Below are positions 1 through 6,341 of a stretch of 6,341 bases of DNA, piece after piece; the first letter of the stretch is position 1; every line of letters starts with the position of its first letter. A program made the translations under genes and the position numbers. Source of the stretch: JAENVT01 sp043758005 (lineage in GTDB: Bacteria > Actinomycetota > Acidimicrobiia > Acidimicrobiales > Ilumatobacteraceae); contig JAYVOI010000021.1 of assembly GCA_043758005.1 (NCBI GenBank), positions 1 through 6,341 of the forward strand, written 5' to 3'. The notes under the pieces were generated by a model. The model was not told the DNA's origin and did no database searches. It worked only from the letters and a program-made list of their open reading frames with translations.

Positions 1-18
1 CCTCCCGCCGTTTCACAT

Positions 19-24
19 AGGAGG
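19..24 (+). promoter_or_regulatory. Ribosome binding site of the binding-protein gene
   Basis: AGGAGG is a near-perfect anti-Shine-Dalgarno match. It ends 9 nt before the GTG at 34 and so fixes that codon as the start. It is the strongest ribosome binding site in the window, which fits the need for excess binding protein over permease. No promoter can be seen, because only 33 nt precede the gene. Confidence 0.85.
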
Positions 25-33
25 AACACCCAC

Positions 34-1827
34 GTGAGGATCACGAAACGCAGCACTCGATTCGCTGCAATGGCTGTCGGCATGGCCTTCATCGCCGCAT
101 CATGCGGTAGCGATTCGAAGAGTTCGGATGCCACCACTGGTGCTACAGAAGGCACCACGGCGGCAGCGCCTGAGACCACCGCAGCAGCACCTGAGACCAC
201 CGCTGGCGGCGCTGAGACCACTGCCGCCGCAGGCGGCGGAGCAGCGATGACCTTGACGATGAACATCAACCCCAAAGCTGTTTGGGACGACGGTTCAGCG
301 ATCACGTTCGCCGACTTCAAGTGCACCGTTGATGCGACGCTGAAGACCCCTGGCTCGCTGAGCACCACGGGATACGACAAGATCACGTCCATCGAGCAGG
401 GCACCGATGACCACCAGGTCGTGGTGAAGTTCTCCGAGGTGTACGCGCCGTACAAGACGCTGTTCATCAACCTGATCAAGGCTGACGCAGTCAAGAACTG
501 CAGCGACGTTTCGGCCGACTTCGCCGACAACATCCCGTTCTCGGCCCAGCCATACAAGATCGATTCGTGGAGCCTCGACCAGCTCGTGCTGACGAAGAAC
601 CCGAACTACTACGGCACCGACGCAGGCCAGGTCGACAAGATCGTCATGGTCCCCAAGGCCGACAGCGACACCGAGATCGCCTCGCTCGTCTCCGGCGAAA
701 GTGACTTCATCTTCCCGCAGGCGTACGCCGGTATCACCGACGCGTTGAACGATCCGAACATCAAGTCGACTCCTGGCTACGGCACCAACTACGAAGGCCT
801 GTACTTCCAGGAAGACGCCAACTGCACGCCTGACGAGACCCGCTCGTGCGCCTTCAAGGACGCCGACTTCCGTCACGCGTTCGCCAAGTCGATCGACCGC
901 AACCTGATCCTGGCCAACATCTACGACCCGATCTTCCCAGGCGGGCCGTTGCTGAACTGTGGCCTGTGGGTTCCGACCATCGGCCCGTGGTGCGATGACA
1001 CGATCTTCGGCAAGGCCGACGGCACCGACGGTTACTTCGACGCCACCGGCGCCGCGAAGATCCTCACCGATGCTGGTTGGGTCAAGGATGCCAATGGCAT
1101 GTGGGCGAAGGGCGGCGTTGCTCCGGAGATCCACTGGATCATCAACTCGGGTAACACCCGTCGTGAGTCGACCCAGGCCCTCATGATTCCTGAGCTGCAG
1201 AAGGCCGGCTTCAACATCAAGGCCGACAACTGCGACGCAGCCTGCTACTTCCAGCAGCGCCTCCCAGCACTGAAGTACGACATGGCCATGTACATCAACA
1301 CGGCCAGCCCCGACCCCACGGTCACCGGCATCATGGCGTGCTCGCAGGTTCCCGGTCCCGACAACAACAACCAGGGCCAGAACTCCAGCGGCTGGTGCAA
1401 CGAAGACGCATCGAAGTTGATGACCCAGTCCGACCAGACCGTCGACGAGACCAAGCGCTCCGAGCTCATCCACCAGATCGGTAAGGCCCTGGCCACGGAC
1501 GCAGTCATGCTGCCGCTGTACCAGTTCCCCAACATCGCCGCATGGCGTACCGATCAGGTCGGTGGCCCGGTCGACAAGGACGCCGCCAACTACCAGGCGT
1601 TCCAGAACATCAACGAGTGGACAGACTCGAACGGCGATGGCCAGATCATCGTCGGTGCCGAGCAGTGGCCAGAGTGTCTCAACCCGATCACCGAGTGCGC
1701 CAACTCGTCGTGGTACGAGTGGACCACCGGCTTCAAGGTTCTCCCGACGGTGTGGGCAACCACGTCGAAGGGCACCTACGAGGCAACCCAGCTCGTCACT
1801 GGCGAGCCCGACGTTGCGCTTGGCTGA
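34..1827 (+). CDS. Substrate-binding lipoprotein of a peptide-type ABC importer (SBP family 5), apparently circularly permuted
   Basis: This 597-aa lipoprotein should capture a peptide-like ligand outside the membrane and deliver it to the downstream permeases. The GTG start sits 9 nt after AGGAGG. A basic N-terminus and hydrophobic stretch lead to the lipobox A-A-S-C with Cys24 as lipidation site. A low-complexity Ser/Thr/Ala/Glu/Gly linker follows (about 25-71) and would tether the domain to the membrane. Residues 73-95 (TINP-like strand, then AVWDDGS and ITFADF) match the family segment that usually lies some 60-80 residues into the mature protein. Family-like sequence continues to about 530 (NPNYYG at 189-194, the FRHAFAKSID helix at 279-288, LPLYQFPN at 493-500). 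After a DSNGDG loop (531-536), residues 538-592 (IIVGAEQWPECLNP..., then TYEATQLVTGEP) resemble the missing opening segment. I therefore infer a circular permutation. Twelve Cys follow Cys24, in six near pairs. The operon supports the transport role; the substrate is unknown. Peptides are the default for this family, but nickel, haem or sugars are possible. Confidence 0.93.
   Translation: MRITKRSTRFAAMAVGMAFIAASCGSDSKSSDATTGATEGTTAAAPETTAAAPETTAGGAETTAAAGGGAAMTLTMNINPKAVWDDGSAITFADFKCTVDATLKTPGSLSTTGYDKITSIEQGTDDHQVVVKFSEVYAPYKTLFINLIKADAVKNCSDVSADFADNIPFSAQPYKIDSWSLDQLVLTKNPNYYGTDAGQVDKIVMVPKADSDTEIASLVSGESDFIFPQAYAGITDALNDPNIKSTPGYGTNYEGLYFQEDANCTPDETRSCAFKDADFRHAFAKSIDRNLILANIYDPIFPGGPLLNCGLWVPTIGPWCDDTIFGKADGTDGYFDATGAAKILTDAGWVKDANGMWAKGGVAPEIHWIINSGNTRRESTQALMIPELQKAGFNIKADNCDAACYFQQRLPALKYDMAMYINTASPDPTVTGIMACSQVPGPDNNNQGQNSSGWCNEDASKLMTQSDQTVDETKRSELIHQIGKALATDAVMLPLYQFPNIAAWRTDQVGGPVDKDAANYQAFQNINEWTDSNGDGQIIVGAEQWPECLNPITECANSSWYEWTTGFKVLPTVWATTSKGTYEATQLVTGEPDVALG
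166..232 (+). repeat. 21-nt in-frame tandem repeat coding the lipoprotein linker
   Basis: The core CTGAGACCAC recurs at 170-179, 191-200 and 212-221, exactly 21 nt apart. Each unit encodes seven residues (PETTAAA, PETTAGG, AETTAAA; residues 46-66). The period is a whole number of codons, so copy-number change would lengthen or shorten the linker without a frameshift. The coded peptide is flexible and Ala/Thr-rich, as expected of a spacer between the lipid anchor and the folded domain. Confidence 0.85.
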
Positions 1828-1860
1828 CAAGCAGCCAACGCTGAAGAAATGACCTAGTGT

Positions 1861-1891
1861 GAGCGGGGCCGGCGATCTGCCGGCCCCGCTC
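1861..1891 (+). terminator. Strong hairpin between binding-protein and permease genes (attenuator or mRNA stabiliser)
   Basis: GAGCGGGGCCGGC (1861-1873) is perfectly complementary to 1879-1891, giving a 13-bp, very GC-rich stem with a 5-nt loop (GATCT). No U-run follows (TGCAATACC), so it is not a classical intrinsic terminator. Hairpins without U-tails are common in high-GC actinobacteria. It starts 33 nt after the binding-protein stop and lies 43 nt before the next start. Such a site often protects the 3' end of the binding-protein mRNA or terminates part of the transcripts, so that more binding protein than membrane components is made. The hairpin is seen directly; its role is inferred. 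Confidence 0.7.
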
Positions 1892-1919
1892 TGCAATACC
1901 CGACACGCGTCGACAATTC

Positions 1920-1925
1920 GGAGGT
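1920..1925 (+). promoter_or_regulatory. Ribosome binding site of the first permease gene
   Basis: GGAGGT lies 9 nt before the ATG at 1935 and fixes that start. Having its own good ribosome binding site fits a gene separated from its upstream neighbour by a hairpin and a 107-nt gap, unlike the overlapped genes after it. Confidence 0.8.
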
Positions 1926-1934
1926 GCGCCCACG

Positions 1935-2915
1935 ATGATCAGATTCGTCGCACGAAGGCTCATGTGGACCATTCCCACGTTGTTCATCATCACGTTTCTC
2001 GTCTTCATCGCCATCCGCATCGGTACTGATCCGGTGCAGAGCTACTTGCGGCTCAACCCGCGGGCGACTCCGGCGAAGATCCAGCAGTACAAGGCGACGA
2101 ACGGTCTCACCGGCAACATCGTGTCGCAGTACTTCAGCTGGTTGCATCACTTCGTCACGTTCAACTGGGGCCGCTCCATCAAGGGCAGCCGTCCGGTCTG
2201 GCCCGAGCTGAAGGCGGCGATGGCCAACACCCTCGTGCTCGGCTCACTGGCCACCGGCGTCGGCCTCTTTTTCGGCGTGGCCATCGGCATCTTCTCGGCG
2301 ATGCGGCCCCGTTCGTTGTTCGACCAGACGTCGACGACCACGGCGTTCGTCGGGATCTCCGTTCCTCCCTACGTCAGCGCCATCTTGTTGCAGCTGTTCT
2401 TCGCCATCACGCTGACGCGTTGGCTGGGATTGAGCAAACCGCTGTTGCCCACGTCGGGGATCTACCCACCGGGCCACAAGGGCTTCGATCTGGTCCTCAG
2501 GATCAAGTACTTGATCCTGCCGATCACCGTCGTAGCCATCCAGATCATCGCCGTGTACTCCCGGTACATGCGTGCGTCGCTCCTCGAGGTCAAGAACAGC
2601 GACTACCTGCGAACGGCGAGGGCGAAAGGGGTCAGTGAGCGCCGCATCCTCGTGCGCCACGCCTTGCGCAATGCGCTGATCCCGATCGTGACGGTCGCCG
2701 CGATCGACATCGGCGGCATCATCGGTGGCCTCATCATCACCGAGCGAATCTTTGAAAACAAGGGGATGGGCGACTTCTTCTTGACCGCCTACACCAACGG
2801 TGACTTCCCACAGCTGATGCCATGGATGGTGTTCATCGTCCTCGGTGTCATTCTCGCCAACCTGCTCGCTGACGTGCTCTACGCCGTCCTGGACCCGAGG
2901 ATCCGCCTTGACTGA
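1935..2915 (+). CDS. dppB: Peptide-type ABC transporter permease, DppB/OppB family
   Basis: This 326-aa inner-membrane protein is one half of the import channel and pairs with the DppC-like product of the next gene. It begins with the family's usual N-terminus (IRFVARRLMWTIPTLFIITF), where the first membrane helix spans about 12-28. Further hydrophobic segments lie near 97-120, 135-158, 191-210, 248-270 and 296-318, giving the usual six. The cytoplasmic EAA loop that docks on the ATPase is clear at about 224-252 (LRTARAKGVSERRILVRHALRNALIPIVT). The C-terminus (ADVLYAVLDPRIRL) is also standard, and the length is close to the usual 305-340 aa. The ATG start is supported by GGAGGT 9 nt upstream. 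The stop overlaps the next gene by 8 nt. Dpp versus Opp cannot be decided from sequence, so the symbol is a family label. Nothing is missing or broken. Confidence 0.95.
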   Translation: MIRFVARRLMWTIPTLFIITFLVFIAIRIGTDPVQSYLRLNPRATPAKIQQYKATNGLTGNIVSQYFSWLHHFVTFNWGRSIKGSRPVWPELKAAMANTLVLGSLATGVGLFFGVAIGIFSAMRPRSLFDQTSTTTAFVGISVPPYVSAILLQLFFAITLTRWLGLSKPLLPTSGIYPPGHKGFDLVLRIKYLILPITVVAIQIIAVYSRYMRASLLEVKNSDYLRTARAKGVSERRILVRHALRNALIPIVTVAAIDIGGIIGGLIITERIFENKGMGDFFLTAYTNGDFPQLMPWMVFIVLGVILANLLADVLYAVLDPRIRLD

Positions 2916-3953
2916 GATCGATCACACTCCCGACCTCGATACCACCGAGGTGCGCAGCGCCGAGATTGCCCAGGCAATCGAAACCAATACTGACGCCGAT
3001 CTCACCGGCCTCACGCTTCGCGACGAATCTGAAGGTGTGGGCGGCGAGTCGCTGTCGCCGTTCCGCCTCGCGCTGCGTCACTACAAGCGCAACAGGATGG
3101 CGATGGTCGCACTCATCGTGCTGCTCATCGTGATGTTGATGTGCTTGTTCCCCAGCATTCCCGCTCGCTACGGAGAGGCCCAGCGGTTGCCGAAGACAGC
3201 ATCGACCTTCATTCATGCGCCACCCAGCGCCAAGGCCTGGTTCGGCACTGACGACCTCAACCGTGACCTGTTCAGCCGCGTGTTCTACGGCGGTCGAATT
3301 TCGATCATGATCGGGATCGCCGTGGCGCTGATCGCCTGCACCGTCGGGACCATCGTCGGGGCTCTCGCGGGCTATCTCGGTGGTCTGCTCGACGACATCT
3401 TGATGCGCATCACCGACATCTTCTTGGCGTTCCCGATCCTGGTGTCACTGCTGGTGCTCCGCAACGTGCTGGCCGAAATCTCGTTTCTCAAGGTGATCAT
3501 GGGCGACAAGACCTCGGTTCGTTTCATGGTGCTGTTGTTATCCGCGGTCGGCTGGATGGCCGTCGCCAGAATCGTGCGTGGCGTCGTGCTGTCGCTGAAG
3601 GAACGCGAGTTCATCGAGGCGTCGCGTTCCGTCGGCGCCAGTGGGCCGCGCATCATGTTCCGTCACCTCATCCCCAACGCCCTCGGCCCGATCATGGTGT
3701 CGTTGTCGTTGTCGGTGGTCGGTGCCATCCTCGCCGAATCGACGCTGTCGTTCTTCGGCTACGGGCCGAGCCCGGGTGAAGGCCGCACGACCTGGGGCCT
3801 GCTGATCGCCCAGTCCAAGAGTGGCGTGTTGTCCGGCTACTGGTGGTTGGTCGTCTTCCCATGTGCCCTCTTGGTGATCACGATCGTCGCAATCAACTTC
3901 GTCGGTGACGGATTGCGCGACGCCTTTGATCCCAAGGCAGACATGAGTCGGGC

Positions 3954-3957
<4 letters not shown>
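2908..3957 (+). CDS. dppC: Peptide-type ABC transporter permease, DppC/OppC family
   Basis: This second channel subunit (349 aa) partners the DppB-like protein. I place the start at TTG 2908, which overlaps the previous stop in TTGACTGA and has GAGG at 2897-2900. A GTG at 2845 would overlap the upstream gene by 71 nt, and a GTG at 2950 lacks a clear ribosome binding site; neither fits as well. A long acidic cytoplasmic tail (about 1-50) precedes the first helix (64-86). The DppC hallmark FGTDDLNRDLFSRVFYGGR lies at 112-130. More helices lie near 133-157, 167-185, 204-222, 258-280 and 311-334. The EAA loop is at about 232-263 (REFIEASRSVGASGPRIMFRHLIPNALG). The typical LSFFGYGPSPGEGRTTWG (280-297) and the C-terminal NFVGDGLRDAFDPK are present. 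The tail and the region near 186-204 are somewhat longer than in the E. coli protein. Confidence 0.94.
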
Positions 3958-4933
<976 letters not shown>

Positions 4934-4937
<4 letters not shown>

Positions 4938-5977
4938 ACGCACCTGCCGATCAGCTCAACGGTGAACAATCCTCGACCGTACCGGTCCTCGAGGTCGCCA
5001 ACCTCGTCAAAGTGTTCCCGATCCGTCAGTTGCAGGGCATTCGAGTCATCCGCGGCATCGTGCAAGCGGTGTCGAACGTCAGCTTTTCGATCGACTCCGG
5101 CACGACGCTCGGTCTGGTCGGCGAGAGTGGCTCGGGCAAGTCGACCGTTGCTCGCTGCGTGCTGCAGTTGCTCGTGCCGACCTCGGGGTCGGTGAAGTAC
5201 CACGGCACCGAACTGGTCGGCATGTCGCGCGCTCGGATGCAACCGTTGCGCCAACAGATGCAGATGGTCTTCCAGGACCCGTATGCCTCGCTCGACCCCA
5301 GGTTGACGGTGGGCAACGCCATCGCCGAGCCGCTGCAGGTGCACAAGGTCCCCGGCAACCACAGCGAGCGCGTCGCCGAGTTGCTCGATCTGGTCGGCCT
5401 GGCGCCTGACCACGCCAAGCGGTTCCCGCACGAGTTCTCCGGCGGTCAACGCCAACGTGTCGGTGTCGCTCGTGCGTTGGCGTTGGAGCCGAAGCTGATC
5501 GTGCTCGACGAGCCGGTCTCGGCGCTCGACGTCAGCATCCAGGCTGGGGTGATGAATCTGCTGCAGGACCTGCAGGCCCGGCTCGGGTTGTCGTACCTGT
5601 TCATCGCCCACGACCTGTCTGTGGTGCGCCACATCTCCGACACGGTTGCCGTGATGTACCTCGGCAAAGTGATGGAGACCGGTCCCGCCGAACTGATCTA
5701 CAACGCGCCGATGCACCCGTACACGCAGGCATTGCTGTCGGCTGCACCCGAGCCCGACCCGACGATCGAGCGTGATCGCAAGCGCATCGTGTTGAAGGGC
5801 GACGTGCCGAGCCCGGTCAACCCGCCGTCGGGCTGCCGATTCCGCACCCGATGCCCGAAGGCCCAAGACGTGTGCGCCCAAGAGGAGCCGCTGCTGGTCG
5901 ACAAGGGATCGGGCCACATGGTCGCCTGCTACTTCCCCGAAGCTGTTTCCGTCATGGCGCCAGCGGTCGCTCGCTGA
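4934..5977 (+). CDS. dppF: ATP-binding subunit of peptide-type ABC importer, DppF/OppF family
   Basis: This second ATPase (347 aa) should form a heterodimer with the DppD-like subunit. The open frame extends upstream to 4343, but that part is only the shadow of the previous gene. The GTG at 4934 overlaps the previous stop (GTGA), has GAAGGGG just upstream, and gives the normal length. Motifs: the F-subunit lead-in with VQAVSNVSFSI (about 43-53), Walker A GESGSGKS (63-70), Q-loop Gln114 in VFQDPYASLDPR, canonical signature FSGGQRQR (168-175), Walker B LIVLDEP with Glu193, D-loop SALD and His226. The Oligo_HPY region has HPYTQALLSA (261-270) and PPSGCRFRTRCPKA (297-310). Cys301, 307, 314 and 332 give a second four-Cys set. 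It is the last gene of the transporter operon; no clear terminator follows before secG. Confidence 0.96.
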
Positions 5978-5987
5978 GAACCCACGC

Positions 5988-5993
5988 TAGGCT
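5988..5993 (+). promoter_or_regulatory. Possible -10 box for secG (near-leaderless transcript)
   Basis: TAGGCT fits the actinobacterial TANNNT -10 pattern and ends 8 nt before the GTG start of secG. A transcript starting at A5998 or A5999 would have a leader of only 3-4 nt. No good Shine-Dalgarno precedes secG, and leaderless GTG genes are common in actinobacteria, so this reading is plausible. No -35 element is recognisable. The evidence is one short degenerate match. Confidence 0.3.
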
Positions 5994-6001
5994 GGCGAAC
6001 C

Positions 6002-6244
6002 GTGCGCGACTTCGTGATGTATCTGACCGTGGTGCTCAACATCATGTCCATGGTGGGCATGGTGGCTGGTGTGCTGATGCACAGCGGCCGTGGCGGCGGC
6101 CTGTCCGACATGTTCGGTGGCGGTGGAGGAGCGGCCCTCGGCTCGACCTCTGCTGAGCGGAACCTGACCCGCATCACGACGGTGTTGGCCCTGGTCTGGA
6201 TCTTCTCGGTGGTCGCTCTCGGTTTCCTGTTGGTCCGCACCTAA
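6002..6244 (+). CDS. secG: Protein translocase subunit SecG
   Basis: SecG is the small accessory subunit of the SecYEG channel and assists SecA-driven protein export across the cytoplasmic membrane. The 80-aa product has the family layout: a first hydrophobic helix (about 5-26), a short cytoplasmic loop with the actinobacterial hallmark HSGRGGGLSDMFGGGGG (27-43), then SAERNLTRIT (50-59) and a second helix (about 59-78). The length matches the usual 70-85 aa. The GTG at 6002 gives this full form. In-frame GTG 6014 and ATG 6017 are alternative starts and would leave the helix nearly intact. It begins 24 nt after the ATPase stop and is unrelated in function to the importer. It could be co-transcribed with it or use the possible -10 box just upstream. 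Confidence 0.95.
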   Translation: MRDFVMYLTVVLNIMSMVGMVAGVLMHSGRGGGLSDMFGGGGGAALGSTSAERNLTRITTVLALVWIFSVVALGFLLVRT

Positions 6245-6258
6245 GCCTGCGTTATCCT
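6230..6258 (+). promoter_or_regulatory. Possible promoter for tRNA-Leu
   Basis: TTGGTC (6230-6235) and TATCCT (6253-6258) are separated by 17 nt and lie 14 nt upstream of the tRNA 5' end. The -10 fits TANNNT; the -35 keeps only the TTG of TTGACA. The -35 lies inside the last codons of secG. Spacing and position are good, but the motifs are weak. Confidence 0.4.
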
Positions 6259-6272
6259 CAATACCCCACCAC

Positions 6273-6341
6273 GTCGAAGTGGCGAAATAGGCAGACGCGC
6301 CAGCTTGAGGGGCTGGTGAGAGAAATCTCGTGGGGGTTCAA
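6273..6341 (+). tRNA. tRNA-Leu (anticodon GAG), cut by the window edge
   Basis: The 5' acceptor strand is GTCGAAG (6273-6279), followed by U8-G9. The D-arm stem GCG/CGC (6282-6284, 6296-6298) encloses an AGG-containing loop. The anticodon stem CCAGC/GCTGG (6300-6304, 6312-6316) holds loop TTGAGGG with anticodon GAG at 6307-6309, reading CUC and CUU. A long variable arm, GAGA/TCTC with a GAAA loop (6318-6329), marks a class II tRNA as expected for leucine. The T-arm starts with GGGGG (6332-6336) and TTCAA, where the window ends. The rest of the T-arm and the 3' acceptor strand, which should read CTTCGAC, lie outside. The gene is truncated only by the window. Confidence 0.95.

Noticed and set aside
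295..1896. A 533-codon open frame on the minus strand opposite the binding-protein gene
   Set aside because: The product is Arg/Val/Gly/Asp-rich with no recognisable domain, and it lies antisense to a gene with clear lipoprotein and family features. Long antisense frames are expected in high-GC DNA with strong third-position GC.
1901..1914. Short inverted repeat CGAC-N4-GTCG near the first permease ribosome binding site, as a possible operator
   Set aside because: Four base pairs around a 4-nt loop is no more than expected by chance in GC-rich DNA, and no matching second site is present.
2845..2907. Earlier GTG start for the second permease
   Set aside because: It would overlap the first permease by 71 nt and add a non-family N-terminus (MSFSPTCSL...). 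TTG 2908 lies at the stop of the upstream gene with GAGG in position.

Overview
The window comes from a high-GC bacterium, most likely an actinobacterium. The clues are frequent GTG/TTG starts, short overlaps between genes, a short SecG with a Gly-rich loop, and a lipoprotein whose Ser/Thr/Ala/Glu linker (PETTAAA-type repeats) is a style I associate with Acidimicrobiia. The class-level placement is inference only.

Positions 1-5977 hold a complete five-gene oligopeptide/dipeptide-type ABC importer, all on the + strand. The order is a substrate-binding lipoprotein (34-1827), a 107-nt gap with a strong 13-bp hairpin, a DppB-like permease (1935-2915), a DppC-like permease (2908-3957), a DppD-like ATPase (3954-4937) and a DppF-like ATPase (4934-5977). 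The last four genes overlap end to start (8, 4 and 4 nt), so they probably form one translationally coupled block. The binding protein sits first behind its own strong ribosome binding site, and the hairpin probably lets it be made in excess. Together the proteins would capture a peptide-like ligand outside the membrane, pass it through the BC permease pair and drive import with the DF ATPase pair. The true substrate cannot be read from the sequence.

Positions 6002-6244 encode SecG, the small membrane subunit of the Sec translocon. From 6273 to the window edge lies the 5' part of a tRNA-Leu with anticodon GAG. Possible TANNNT promoters precede both, so they look like a separate housekeeping segment beside the transporter.

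The most interesting object is the substrate-binding protein. Its mature part opens in the middle of the usual family 5 fold: the segment that normally comes first is missing from the N-terminus. A segment that looks just like it is attached after the usual C-terminal end, behind a short DxNxDG loop. The lipoprotein signal stays at the new N-terminus. This is what a natural circular permutation of a peptide-binding protein would look like. The rest of the window is conventional.
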